Assembly: GCA_916610825.1 (NCBI GenBank)
Contig: OU744448.1
Location: forward strand, 23,663,032 to 23,727,031
Direction of reading: 5' to 3'
From: Haliclystus octoradiatus
Lineage: Eukaryota; Cnidaria; Staurozoa; Stauromedusae; Haliclystidae
DNA: 64,000 nucleotides
Shown piece after piece: positions 1-11,916 of the stretch; within the stretch, counting starts at the first letter, position 1, and each line of letters starts with the position of its first letter. Below the pieces are notes generated by a model, which saw only the letters and a list, made by a program, of their open reading frames with translations, had not been told where the DNA came from and did no database searches. The position numbers and the translations under genes are program-made.

Positions 1-3000
1 TAAATTTTCAGTAACGTTGCATACAAATGTAGGATCAATATCGGGCTCCGTTGGTAGAACAAACTGAATGGATTTCGGTGAAGAAATAATTTTAGCAGGA
101 GCAGAAACAATAACATTGGTACCATTAGATTCACCCCAACCAATAACCGTTCTTGCATCACAACTGTATACTCCACCAGACATTTCAGTAGTTTTTATAT
201 TCAGTTGGCTTGAATTTGATACTAAAATTACTTTTCGATGAAGTTTCCAACGGTAAACAACGCTTGGCAAATCGGAAATAACCTTACAATCTAGATCCAA
301 TGCTTTACCAGCTATCAGTGTGATACTTTCAGTTTTATCAATGGAAACCTTTGGTGGCTTAGAGCAATGAAGACTTTGTTGCATTGTTGTGTTAAGCGAT
401 GACTGGAAGCTGTTAATATCTGAAGATATTTGATTGAAGGTTGTAAAGCTTTCTGGTGTAAGCAAGCTAAGAATTTTTGATTCGGTTTCATTTACATGTG
501 TTAAATACGTACCACGGTCTACTTTTAATATTGAAGGTAAATTTCTCAACGAATCAAATGCAACCTCAATGCAATCTTGAAGATCAAGACAGAATGTATA
601 ATTATTAGCAACTGTATATATTTCTGCGTTCTGAAGCCATTCCGATATAACAGTTGATGGCTTGCTTTCATTTACTAGGATTGACATGGATGATATCACT
701 GAGTTCATCAATGAAGATTCAGCATTTAGTATTAGTATTGTATCATTGTTTTTTGTTGTATTATATGAAGATGCTTTGAATGGTAAAGAGTTTTGTGATT
801 TCTCAATCATATCCGCAAACATGTTAGCTTGTGTTGCTAACTCATCTAACTCCGTGCCAAGACCTTTCAAGAAGCTTTCTACTTTCTTCAATGTAACACA
901 GCTTTGTTGTACAACTGTAGTATTTAAACCTTCATCGATATACCAAGAGGTAAATATCGTTTCAGCATTAGTTTTGCCCTCCAAAGACCGGCGGTTTCGA
1001 GATGAAGAACATAATACATTTGAAATTATTTCCTTTCCAAATCCAATCAACGATAGCTCTATGTCTTGTAAATCCATTCTCAGTGGAATCGATACACTAT
1101 TTCCAGTGGCTTTGTTTTTCACTTCAGCTTGCATTGAAACTCCATCTGCAACTGGAAAGGATGTTTTGAATACAAGTTCCATAATTGTCAGATGTGTTTT
1201 GATGTCTTCGGATGTTTTGAAATGTGACAAGACACATCGCTGTAATGGGATGTATGAAATAAGATTTGTATAAGTGTCATTTGCTAGCTTGGACTCTTGA
1301 GCTTTTGTCTTCAGTGCAATTATGGCTAACTCGAGGGATTTTTTATCAAATTTAGTTTGACTCTCCCATTGGACCATAGCTACTCTGGATACTCTGACGT
1401 TGTCTATTAATTGCTGAGCTTTGTCAAAGATTTCCGAATATGCTTTAGGAACCTTGGACCAACCTTTTAGGAATATAGCTCGTTGCTTCAGACATGCTGT
1501 ATTTTCAATGACACATGCTGGCTCAGTGACTTTAGAAACACAAGGGTTTGTTTTACAATTACATCGTTTTGGGCTAGAGTAATCCGTTAGGACTTCTTTC
1601 TTAACATTGAAGCATTCAGAGACAGTCCTCTCTATGGTTACAATATTAACTTTAGTCAACGTGCATGGTTCGTACACAACAAATGTTTTCGTATAGACTT
1701 CATAGGATTTATGGCATGAGGAAAAGAGACTTCCAAGAAAGCCTACAATTGCGCCAATAACAGAGCCAAGTGCTGTCCCTAACACAGGAATTATTGATCC
1801 AACAGCTGCTCCAACGGCTGATCCAGTTGCAACAAGATTCCGTTGCAATTGAGCATCTCTTTGTGCTGCCATTCCTGGATCTTCAGGGCATGTACCAGTG
1901 TAGACAGGAATAAAAACATACTTTGTCAATGCACATGATGAAGTATACGTTCCCAATTGACTAGTCCTGATTTTCTCAACAACAGGTGTACATTTTAGAG
2001 TATCAACATCAGCTTTAATTGGGTCTTGACATACTTCACACTCGGGCATGCTAACACATCTTTTTGGACATATTTTCAATAGGCATACAATATCAAGAGA
2101 CTTTTTGATAAAAGTATCAGAAACTGATGTAACATATGACTGCAGTGTTTTCAGAAAGACATCAAAAGACATTAACTGGCGACGATAATCATTTGTTGCT
2201 GCACGCAATGAGGATGTAGACTGTAAGAGACGTTGACGTTTCTCATCTACGGTATCACTTTTTATCACAACGTCATCTGATTTTTTCAGAACCCTTGCCA
2301 TTGTAGTGGCAAGACGAGATCTAGTTTTTCCACCAGTCGCTTTGAACCAGTCTTGAGCATTTTTAGTGAGTGTCTTGACTGCTTCAGAGTTACTACTTTC
2401 AATACCATCAATGTTTCTCACTAAATCTTTCCAGTTAGCTTCAGAGACTTTAATTTTATTCTTTGCTGTAAACAGTAAGTTACCAAGTCTTACGCCTGCT
2501 GCTTCCAACGAGATAAATTGTTCATTTAGACTGATATTGGCTTTGTATGATTGGCCAAAAAATTGAACAGTTGATTCAAAATTCAAGTTAAAGGTAGGAG
2601 CTGTTTTATCAATTGTTAAAGTTATGCGAGTACTCTCATCCACAATTAATTCTTCGTTAAGCATTAGCTTTCCTTTCGGCTTAATCAAAACCGTTAATTT
2701 TGATGATTTGATATCTGCTCTATCACGATTCTGACAAGACCCACAAGATTTATCAAACGCTTTTTCAACATCATAGATAGTGACATCTGAATTTTTGATG
2801 CAGAGCTGATGAAAACACACTGATCCAGAGTAAGAAACAACAGCTCCATTAGAGTTATCTTGAAGTTTTGAGGTTGATGGCTGGACGATAAATTGAGATA
2901 CTTGCTCCAATCGTTTTTGTAGAAAATTCAGTTTATCTTTAATAGCCCTTGCTTGAGGATACGAGCCAAGCCTTGATGAAAAGTATTTAACACTTGTAAG

Positions 3001-3410
3001 GACATCCAATGCTGATGATTTCAATTCGATAAGCTTTTCATAAATATCTGTGTAAATTGGGATAGGTATTGATAATGCTGTTTTGACTGTAGAAATCTTC
3101 TCAACTAATAATTTCGCGTATGCTGATAATATTCGATAATCTTCGGCATATGCCAAAGGTAAATTTGCTTTCAATCCAATGATCAAATTTTCAACATTTT
3201 CGAGAGAACGAATACGTAATAGCAGTGAAGCACTGTTAGACACATTGGAAATTGACCCACCAGTAATGTCGTACGGTAGAGAAATATGCATTTGGGAAGA
3301 AGAGGGTATGAACCTCACTGCTGAACTTGAATATATGAACTTAGCTCGACTGTCCTTCATTGTGATGTGAATACCACGGTTTAGGCAGAAGGGACATGTT
3401 GATGGTACGC
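1..3410 (-). CDS. Large 3' exon of the EMI/EGF/sushi gene: unassigned region, glycine zipper and Ig-like domains
   Basis: The minus strand is open from an acceptor (ttttag at 3411-3416) to the window edge, 1,136 codons without a stop, entered in phase 1 from the exon at 4180-4321. The first two thirds are helical and cysteine-poor and match no family I recognise. Near 1860-2040 is a Cys-rich stretch, then a hydrophobic glycine-zipper segment at about 1717-1839 (GTALGSVIGAIVGFLG and flanks), then more Cys pairs. From about 360 down to 91 the protein reads as an Ig-like domain, with first Cys in LDLDCKV, Trp in YRWKL and second Cys in GGVYSCDA. A second Ig-like domain starts near 96 and is cut by the window. 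The exon is certain as coding sequence. Function is inferred only from context (secreted or surface protein). Confidence 0.88.
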
Positions 3411-4179
3411 CTAAAAGTGTAAAAAAACTGTTAGTTACTGTAAAAATGGAGAATTATTAAACCTACCTATTGAAGATATTTGAATGTTGTGAATTGTGTG
3501 TGGCTCATATCTGCGATTGTATTCGGTGTGTTTAGCCTCAACTTTAATTGAGGCTCAATATTTTTGGCACTGCAAAACTAATCCCGAAATGATTACAAAA
3601 ACGGTGCAACGTCCACACACCCAATGTTTATTTGCTTATCGGAGAGATGATACAATGCTGTATCAATCCACTTGGTATTTTGGCGTAATTAGTCTTGTAT
3701 TCTCGTTACATCTATAAAAACAAAACTTCTGTATTTGCAGCACCTTTGCAACTACAGGGGAACGTTAAAAATTGAAAACAGTTATTTTCGAATTCTGTAT
3801 TTCTGAATGTCAACAATCAAACTTTCACAGAGGAGATATGAATGCTCCTGTGAAACGAAAAATAAAAAAAACATTTTCTTATTTCGTAAACTGTTGTTTT
3901 CTGAATTTGATAAGTGTTGTAGATGAGGTCAACGGAGAATTATTTTTGACAAGAATCTTAGTGATGTCGCCAAATACCTGTAATCCGTCTTTCGTTTGAT
4001 TTATCAATGTATATATGTATGTAATATACAGCTCCTTGGTATAATTTAGTTGGGTTACTTACGCAAAGGCACAATGATACTGTGATCTCTTTAAAACACA
4101 TGAGCTGAGAGATGAACTACTTTCAAGCGTTCCAATTGTGTAGCATAAATGAAGCATTGACATATTACTGTTCTCTTAC
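3411..4179. other. Intron, nothing recognised
   Basis: AT-rich intron between the exons at 4180-4321 and 1-3410. Short open frames on the plus strand have no recognisable content. I see no repeat or RNA gene. Confidence 0.6.
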
Positions 4180-4321
4180 CTCCAAAGTGAATGAGACTTT
4201 CACTCACTTTATCACTTCCTTTCAAAATAAGGACACCACTAAACATAGCCATGTTTACTTGAATTGACAATTTCCCACGAAACAATATTCGAACTTCATC
4301 ATCAAATTTCCGAAGAAGAGC
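4180..4321 (-). CDS. Internal exon, 142 bp, unassigned domain
   Basis: It is bounded by an acceptor (aaatag) at 4322-4323 and a donor (gtaaga) starting at 4179. It enters in phase 0 from the exon at 5190-6526 and leaves in phase 1 into the exon at 1-3410, and both junctions keep the frame. The 47 residues alternate hydrophobic and charged positions (for example KLSIQVNMAMFSGVLILKGS), which suggests a beta-rich continuation of the unassigned domain that starts in the preceding exon. No cysteine and no family is recognised. Confidence 0.8.
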
Positions 4322-5189
4322 CTATTTAAAAAGTTTATGATTAATTAAAACAAACGCAATCTATCTATGGTTGTTAATATGGTTATACACTATACGGATG
4401 ACAGCTTAAAATTTTTTTTTAAACTTTCAGTTATACGCCTTGGCCGCATGAATAGCTAGGACGTTAAATTATTTCTATTTATTCATAGTCATTGAAATAT
4501 TTTTATCAAAAACATGAAACAATAACAGAATTATCTAATGTCTATATACGCCTACAAGAGCATGATGATTATACAAGTCACCTGTGCGAATAGATACATC
4601 ATATAATAAAACATGAATACCTAGCTAGACTTGGCAGAATTATGTATTAACGTGCTTCGCTGGGCTAATTTTGACTAAATGAAGAGTACATTTGACGTTG
4701 TTTGGTTGTGAAGACAAGCAAATAATTATGGAGAAAATAATGACGAGAATTTCCAAATGAAATCGGAAAACATGCGAATTTCTATATCAAACAATAAAAA
4801 GGCGATGCAACGAAGCATGTCGTATCACGGCGACTCCAAAATGCAAAACAAAATCAAGCATCAGAGTATTGAACAAAATTGAACAAATTTTTCAAAGAAG
4901 GTAACATTTCGAAACTTTTAGGTGTAAATCAAAACTTCACCTAAAGTAAGAGTTGATAGCTATACAAATGAAAATAACAAGAAAAACAAAACACGAATAT
5001 TAAATTTCCAAATATAATGCTTTTAGTGGTTTGAATAGAGTAAAAAGAAGTTGATGCGACAACTTTCATTATTTTTCAAAAGTTTACCCTAATATTTTGA
5101 TAGTATAATTCTATAAAATGTAACTTCAAACTGTCAAACGTTTTCTGAACCTATAATCAACTTGCAAAGTTAAACTCATCAGTACTAAC
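4322..5189. other. Intron, nothing recognised
   Basis: AT-rich intron of 868 bp. I see no coding, repeat or RNA feature in it. Confidence 0.6.
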
Positions 5190-6526
5190 CTTATCAATAT
5201 CTTTGCCTTCAGCCATAATATCCCCTTCGAACATGACTTCAGATGATTTGTTAATTTTCAATGATCCTTTCATAATGACGTTCGCATGGAGGCAGGTTTC
5301 AGACGTATGTGGATGTACAATCGATAAGCAATATTTTGGTCCTGATTTGTGCACAGTAAATGCTTTGATATTTAAATCTACACCAGTTAATCCTAAATCA
5401 ATTAGATCATTGCTGATGCTTAATGTTCTTTCTGCAGGCATCTCTAATGAAGCACTGTATCCACATGCATCAATTGCGACACAGAAGGCGTCGTTACTAT
5501 CGATATGTGCACTTGACGAGAGAATATTTAAATTGGCGTCAGTTTTTGGTCTGTAAAGGCCATACATATTGCCAGGATAGAAATTAATGGCAGGACAAAG
5601 TTTTCTATCATTCAATTGACTGCCTATACCATAAACAGCCTTCAAATTTTCAGCATTAAAGCTATTTGAGGATAGAGTCGAAGAGAGCTGGACACCTTTG
5701 GGCATTTTTGAATTAAATAGATCAAAATATGTTCGCATAAACAAGTTACCAGACGTAATGTAATCTACTGAATCCATATTCATTTGGTGACCCTTGCAAG
5801 AAGATGATTTAGGACACGATGGAACTCTGCTACTTTTGAGATACTCAAGCGTTTCACGGATTGGATCGACAATTTCTCGCTTGTATATTGCATCAACTGT
5901 CGATGATCTCAGGCCAGTAACTGACAAAGGCAACCGTTGTGAATTATATCGTACTGCGACGAATCCAGAAGTGTCAGGATTCCATGTGCACGTTGATATG
6001 AAATCCAAAGGTCCACTGCTTGGTCCAGCACATCGACCAGCGTAGCGAGTCTTACAAGCAGAAGATAGAAAATCTGTATCAATCATCACAGGTTTTGTAT
6101 TCGGGCGCAAAACTCGTGAATATAAAACGTCAGATGATGGTTCTTCGAAGGATCTAGCATCCAATCCAGTCAAGATGTACTTAATATTTGATGATCCAGC
6201 TTTTTTTGTTTTAACTTTAAATACTGCCTCATTGTCAGGATGTCTAATTGTTACAGTTGAAGGATCGAATGCAATTGTTTTGTCATCAGATGCAAAAGAA
6301 ATCATTACATAGTTTTCAGGTCGTGCTCTGAGTATCAACTCTACTGAAAATGTATTTACTTTCAATAATGGCAATGTTGGTGTCTCCAGAATACCGATGT
6401 GACATCGTTCCCCTCTGTAAAGGGTTGTTTCACAGTTGCAAGTGAATACATTGGCATTGTTTGAAGAATCACTCTCTTGACAATAACCACCATGCAGGCA
6501 AGGATTAGGATTACAAGCTGTGTTTG
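5190..6526 (-). CDS. Exon encoding an EGF domain followed by a large unassigned extracellular region
   Basis: 1,337-bp exon with acceptor (gtttcag) just above 6526 and donor (gttagt) just below 5190, entering in phase 1 and leaving in phase 0. Residues 1 to about 45 form an EGF with six cysteines (NPCLHGGYCQ, then FTCNCE, then GERCHIG), without the calcium-binding start seen in the upstream EGFs. The remaining 400 residues contain about ten further cysteines (around SACKTRYAGRCAG, STCTWN, PSCPKSSSCKG, KLCPAIN and CVAIDACGYS). They look like a globular beta-rich ectodomain that I do not recognise. The same frame gives a 463-codon reading that begins upstream at an in-frame ATG lying in the intron, so that ATG is not the start. 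It follows the two sushi exons and precedes the exon at 4180. Confidence 0.9.
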
Positions 6527-7481
6527 CTGAAACGAAAAAGATATCCATCTAAATTCCCTGCAGTGAATAACAATAAGGAAACAAAAGCATACTATGACAT
6601 GTACGCAATAAAACAATCACATATGATCATGCATCTGTGTTACCAAGTTCAAAGTATTTAATTAATGTCATAAGCAACTATCAAAATATTGCCATTATTA
6701 TAGATCGAGTTTAATGCATGAGATATTCATAAGTAGAAAAAAGCAGGGATAACGAGCCACCTCACGTATGTCAACTCGCAAGCAACAAGGATCAGCTCAG
6801 AAAAGTAATTTCGACCTGTCGAGTCTCGTCACATCTCTAAAGGTTTTCATAAATTTTAACTTTTTTTAAAATTGCAAAGATATATTTGAAATTTTTAATA
6901 CGTATAAATAATTGGTTTAATGAAGTAGCTGGCACATTTCCACGGAGGGTATAGTAAATTACTGATTTAAAAACATTAGACTGAGAATGAAGAGCATTCT
7001 ATGTCTTTTTGGCTTTTAATAAATATCTATATCAGGAAAATTTTGAACAGATTTGTAGGAAATCGATCGTCAATCCAAACCTTCACCCTTGGAATTGGTG
7101 GAGATGTATCTTTTCCGTGTGTTTGTTGAATGTTAAGAATGATATATTGGCTGATCACATTCGGTAACAAAATCTGGGAATTTTATGAAATTCTACATTG
7201 TAATCAATATGCTTCCAAATCCACAAGAATAACCATTAGAATGGAGTATTAAAGATTAAAAGTCATACTAAAATGAATTTAATATAATTTGATTGATCAC
7301 GGACCTATTGAACTGCCGCGTGCTTTCTTCCTGATTCAAAATATAACAAGGGAAGTCATCTTACTAATGATCACGCAATCATGATAAAACCCTATGATTG
7401 GATCAGCTAAAATCTCAATATTTACGTTACAGTTTAAATTTTATTATATACTTGCTTACAAAGTATCCTAGTTGGACCTAC
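6527..7481. other. Intron, nothing recognised
   Basis: 955-bp AT-rich intron between the second sushi exon and the EGF/unassigned exon. No clear repeat or coding remnant. Confidence 0.6.
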
Positions 7482-7667
7482 CTTTGCATGTAACGTTGCT
7501 TCCTGTCCATATTGTTTGAGAGGTTGGCATAACACAATTGACAATACGATTTCCAGATAAGTAGTAACCGCTATTGCATTTGAACAAACAATTTGATGCG
7601 AATTCTTCGATACAAGGGAGTACAACCAAACCATGTTCAGGTGGGATGATGTCTGGACATGATTTTG
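7482..7667 (-). CDS. Sushi/CCP domain exon 2 (six-cysteine, selectin-like)
   Basis: 186-bp symmetric phase 1-1 exon with acceptor (taatag) at 7668 and donor (gtaggt) below 7482. It encodes one complement-control-protein (sushi) module: KSCPDIIPPEHGLVV, a Cys-rich middle (LPC, SNC, LFKCNSGYYLSGN), then VNC and a Trp before the last Cys (TIWTGSNVTC). It has six cysteines instead of the usual four, the arrangement known from selectin sushi modules. Sushi modules bind proteins or glycans in secreted and surface proteins. The ligand is unknown here. Confidence 0.9.
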
Positions 7668-8576
7668 CTATTAGAAAATAGAAATTTATTCAATGATTGT
7701 AATCAAACAAACTATTCAACTTATCAAAATAAAATGTTTTTCAAATTCAAGTTAATGACTCTAACAACCAATCTGAACGTGTTCTGGTAAGGGATCGCTC
7801 AAAAAGTTTATTCTCTTAAATGTTATAAAGTTTCGATAGTTTCAAGAAACCTTGTTTGAAATCAAATACTTCTTGTCAATTTTATTCTACTTTTCTTTTA
7901 TTCTTTCTATTATGATATTATTATCGTTCTATTTAAATTTATCCTTATTGCATTAAATAAACTCATATAAAAGCTGTAAAAATTTAACTTAAAAATGATT
8001 GCATGAAGCTATCGAGACTTTGTTTCTATATGAATAAAAGTCTCCAATTGCATTGGATGAATTTTCTGATCGAATCTTGAGCTTGAGAGAAAGATCTGGC
8101 TACTATTGATGGGAGCACAACGGGACACTGTGGTCATTAAACTTCCTCTAATCTATTGTTCTCCAGGGAATTAAACAGTATTTATCTCACGTGAAAATAT
8201 GTGCAGATTTCATCTCTCAGTTTTTCCTTGGGAAATAAGACAATACGAAATATGAAATAAGAAAAACTCTGAGAGAGATTACTGATAGGTGGAACATTGA
8301 TCGATGTATACGAATACGAATGAGCACCAGCATTCTTCAAGAGAATGTATGCAGCAGCTACGATATGAAAATTATATTGATGCTAAGCTTCATAGGACAT
8401 ATGAAGTATTAAAGCTTGGTAGTTCGCAAGGATAAAACATGCTCTATAGCTTCATTCAAATTATTCAAATGACCAGAATGTAATGCGCTATTCAAATGGA
8501 AAATTGAGCTTGAATAAAGGACACTAACTATAGACGCAGCCTTTACAAAAATAACATATGTTTGCCTGGTCCTCAC
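7668..8576. other. Intron with one short hairpin
   Basis: 909-bp intron. An imperfect inverted repeat at about 8217-8276 (ctcagtttttcctt against aagaaaaactctgag) could form a hairpin. Nothing else is recognised. Confidence 0.5.
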
Positions 8577-8750
8577 GTTTGCATTGCGTTTGTTCCCCTG
8601 ACCATGATGTTGATGCAAGACATGTCCTATTGGCAGAACCAAAGAGATTGTAGCCATGGTTGCATTGAAAATCACATATTTCATCTGTCACTAGCCCAGA
8701 GCATTTGATTTGACCAAAAGTAGCAGCTTTAATATCAACGCAAGGTAAGG
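8577..8750 (-). CDS. Sushi/CCP domain exon 1 (six-cysteine, selectin-like)
   Basis: 174-bp symmetric phase 1-1 exon with acceptor (tttttag) above 8750 and donor (gtgagg) below 8577. It reads LPCVDIKAATFG, then QIKCSGLVTDEICDFQCNHG, YNLFGSANRTC and a Trp before the final Cys (SWSGEQTQCK). This is a sushi module with six cysteines, like the next exon in the protein (7482-7667). The pair follows seven calcium-binding EGF domains, an EGF-then-sushi order also seen in selectins and other adhesion proteins. The general family resemblance is knowledge. The role here is inference. Confidence 0.9.
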
Positions 8751-9822
8751 CTAAAAACAATATATATATGTTATTTTCTATAAAATTTCATGTAGACAAT
8801 TTCAAATGTAGATTCTAATCTATAGAAGCGACATTCAAAAAACATTCGTATCATTAAAATGCATCATTGTTTTCTGTATGTTTGGACTGTATATAGAAGC
8901 GGGTATGCATCAGGGCTCCGATTGAACAGTACGAGGTTCAAATAATTTCGATGGTCAATCCAGCCTCTATTTTATGTCATCTTTTATCACAGGGAGAGAA
9001 CGGAAGCACATTACGTACTGGCTACAAATTGTGGACTGAGCCCTTAAAGTGCACATGACACACAAAAAATTAATACAGATTCGGGTAGCTGAAGCTAAAC
9101 GATGGAGTATGATGACAATGAGTTCTTAGTTTGAACGCGTATGAGGGGAGATTTTTAATGTTGAATATACCCTATATACGATCATTCACTTCTTTCCAAA
9201 CTCGTGAATAGAAAAAAGGTGAAGTCAGAATTATAAAAAATCGTATCTCCTGTCGCTCGAAATCAAAGGCTTCTAACGTCCAAGTCAGCTATGCCCACAC
9301 CTCTGGGACACCTTTTCTGCTTGAAATAAATATAATTTATTAAGAATTACATGAAATACAAGGGGTTTAGTTGTTGGATTTACCTTTTCTACAGAAAAAC
9401 GCTATTTCAACTGCTAAATGTCCTTGTATCTCATGTGTTTTGTCGTTCCAAGTTTGGAAAAAGTGACTGATCAAAATAGGGTAGATTCAGCTTTAAATAT
9501 CTCTGCTTATACGCGTTCAAATTAGGAAATCATTGTCCCCACTCTTCATTATTTAGCTTCAGCTTCTCGAATCTGTGACAAAATTTTTCTTGTGTCATGT
9601 GCACTTTATTTAAACCAAAATGAAAAGATAACGCGAGAAGTTAATCAGAGTTTGTCGTCTTTCAAGCGTGAAACTATGAAGCTCTCGGTTTAAATATTAT
9701 GGACGATATCTAGAGAATGTCTTTGCAACAAGATCAACTGGTCATGGAACATCATTAATATATATTGTTGCTACTGTATACTGTAGCTTGCATACCAGTG
9801 CATGGATTTTATTTGATGTTAC
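8751..9822. other. Intron containing a foldback element
   Basis: 1,072-bp intron. About half is the foldback element at 9047-9606. The flanks hold nothing recognisable. Confidence 0.6.
9047..9606. mobile_element. Foldback/MITE-like element, copy 1, TA target duplication
   Basis: The two ends are long inverted repeats. The left end begins aagtgcacatgacaca and the right end finishes tgtcatgtgcactt, and similarity continues inward for about 200 bp on each side (tagctgaagctaaa against tttagcttcagct). The element is flanked by TA on both sides (9045-9046 and 9607-9608). It has no coding capacity. Related sequences lie at 33545-33802, 36215-36290, 39535-39573 plus 44603-44758, and 51143-52286. The TA duplication fits a Tc1/mariner-type non-autonomous element, but the superfamily is not proven. 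Confidence 0.75.
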
Positions 9823-9945
9823 CTTTACACGATTTTCTATCAGCCTCCAATATGTAGCCAGGACGACAGCTACACGAATAAGCTCCAACATTGCTATGAC
9901 AACGATGTGCACACGTGGATGTTCCTTCTTTGCATTCATCAATAT
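9823..9945 (-). CDS. Calcium-binding EGF exon 7
   Basis: 123-bp phase 1-1 exon with acceptor (tttctag) above 9945 and donor (gtaaca) below 9823. It encodes DIDECKEGTSTC, AHRCHSNVGAYSC, SCRPGYILEADRKSC: six cysteines and the D-I-D-E-C start expected for calcium binding. The residue two after the third cysteine is Ser instead of the Asp/Asn that is hydroxylated in the consensus site, so this module probably lacks that modification. It is the last of the EGF array and is followed directly by the sushi exons. Confidence 0.93.
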
Positions 9946-10853
9946 CTAGAAACAGAAATATATTCATATTTATAGTAACTATTTCTAGCTTTGAAGTGGA
10001 TTGGACTATAGATGGTAGGGTATTTCTCCTGATAAACAACCAGACACGAAATTACATGCATTATAGGCTGTTGATTTATGTGTGTATATATTCATAAACT
10101 GTATGCCTATTATTAATGCATGCTACATAATTCATACGGCATGCCCTTCGAAGATTTTACTGTAAGTGACGTATCTGCATCATTATGCATTCCCCATAAA
10201 TTCATTGGGTACTTGCAGCTGATTTAAAAATCTTGAACATCTTTACTTCTTACTTACTGACATCAACAAATAATTTATGTTTAAAAATAAACTCATATTA
10301 ATTATTTAATATAATGTAATATGAGGTAAACAAATGTATGTGAGAGTGCTAAATGTTTGGTAAAACAGAGCACTTTGGAAAAACATCGAAGATGAGGCAG
10401 GGAGCCTTTTTCGTAATTCGGAGTTTCAACATTTGAAACTCTGAGTTACAAAAATACGCTTGCCTCATCGTCGCTTCAATTCTACAATGATTATTAATTC
10501 GAACACAATGGCATACTGCAGAAATACCCCTAACAATATGTTGCCATAGACTAAATTGGAAGCGTTTTGAAGGACAAAAATTTCATTTGCATTTGGTCTC
10601 GCAAGGGTTTCTCACAATTTATGGATACACTTTTCATGGTTGACTGCATCATAAATAAACAAGAGCTTGCTGTGCATTATAAATCCGATCTTTGGAAGGA
10701 AAAGTCAAACTACAAGTAGCAACTTTGGACATCTGATTGCTCAGTGTACTGAACAGTATGTATTCTCACACGTGTTGCCGGGCGTGTTGCATTTATCAAA
10801 TTCAAATCATGGGCTCGTTTACTATATACCTTGTTACTGCTATTTATACATAC
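9946..10853. other. Intron with a hairpin repeat
   Basis: 908-bp intron with an inverted repeat at about 10393-10468. No other feature is seen. Confidence 0.55.
10393..10468. repeat. Short inverted repeat (hairpin)
   Basis: Two arms of about 36 bp (gatgaggcag...ggagtttcaa and ttgaaactct...ttgcctcatc) are nearly perfect reverse complements with almost no loop. It could be a tiny miniature transposon or a palindromic insertion. No coding content. Confidence 0.7.
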
Positions 10854-10979
10854 CATCGCAAGACTGTTTGTCCGATGCTAGTCGGTATCCGTTGCGGCAG
10901 CTGCAGTCGTATGAGCCAGGTTTGTTCGTGCATAATTGCTGGCAGGCATTAGTAGTATTCGAAGCACATTCGTCGTAGT
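10854..10979 (-). CDS. Calcium-binding EGF exon 6
   Basis: 126-bp phase 1-1 exon with acceptor (gttcacag) above 10979 and donor (gtatgt) below 10854. It reads DYDECASNTTNAC, QQLCTNKPGSYDC, SCRNGYRLASDKQSC, with six cysteines and the Asn/Tyr pattern (C-x-N-x4-Y-x-C) for Asp/Asn hydroxylation. Base composition of this exon is visibly richer in G+C than the flanking introns. Confidence 0.93.
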
Positions 10980-11667
10980 CTGTGAACAAATAGGTAAAAA
11001 CAAGAGGATTACGTTAATAGATTTTACTTCGGAAGATGTGACATGGCACTTGTTTCAATTTGATAATATTAAGTAAAGTCTATTACAATACCAGTTACAC
11101 GCAATGCGTGTTGTAGAGGCTACATGCATATTAGCTACATGCATGGGGGGCTATAACTTCACTTAATACATTATTCAAAGATTATTGATCGATGTATGAG
11201 GACATATGATTAAAACAGTAAAATCTATATACATTCAAGCCATGCTAGGTCTACATAATTTGAATAAGAAACACAAATATCATAAAACTGATTAATAAGT
11301 TGTTATTATTGTTGTTATTTATCACGTTTAAAACATTAATTCAATTAGAATTGTACGCTTCTCAATATCCACACAATTTATTACGTTCAATAAAATTAGC
11401 GCCATAGAAATACGACTTTTCATTAATATGCAACTTTTTTAAATCCACCACACACGCCATCCCATTACGTTTATTTTCACCACGCCATTAAAATACAACT
11501 TTCCTTATATCCACGCAACTCGTGGAATGCGGAAAATTTTTATTTATACTCTAAACAATAGACTTTCGGATAACAATAGAAAGTTTACATAGTGTTATAA
11601 ATCACTAAAGCGTGATATGCATACCAAGCATTCCTTTACTAGCGTGGAAATAGCCACTCCGCATTGA

Positions 11668-11915
11668 TTATTGATATTTCTTCTTCTCAACACAATCTTG
11701 AGTACTTTTTGCGCAGCTCGCTACTTGTACTGTACTACCGTCATAAAACTTAAACTTGTCACATTTCATGTGTGTGTTAGTAAATGTGTGAACTTTCGCT
11801 CCACTTAGCACTATGCTTGTAGACATAAATAATCGCCATAGATCATTGAAATTTGACACTGAGAAGTAAATAGACGGTTGATTGTCAAGTCCAGTTAAAT
11901 TAAAAAACTTGGATT
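11668..11915 (-). other. Possible exon remnant of unknown origin, partly duplicated at 14198-14275
   Basis: An open frame of about 80 codons on the minus strand, ending at a TAA near 11668, has gene-like composition (LTGLDNQPSIYFSVSNF, later HMKCDKFKFYDGSTVQ and three cysteines). It is cut at its 5' side by the LINE tail at 11917. A decayed copy of about 80 bp of it is found at 14198-14275, also on the minus strand and on the other side of the LINE. I cannot assign it to the surrounding gene: the phase 1-1 junction between 14743 and 10979 does not need it. Confidence 0.3.
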
Positions 11916-11916
11916 C

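Noticed and set aside
662..1273. Plus-strand open frame of 203 codons
   Set aside because: It lies opposite the certain minus-strand exon 1-3410, which is open for 1,136 codons and contains an Ig-like domain. The same applies to the frames at 2366-2566 and 3179-3370.
5157..6548. The 463-codon frame as a complete gene starting with ATG at 6548
   Set aside because: The ATG and the next few residues are intron sequence in front of a good acceptor, and the last residues are beyond a good donor. It is an internal exon.
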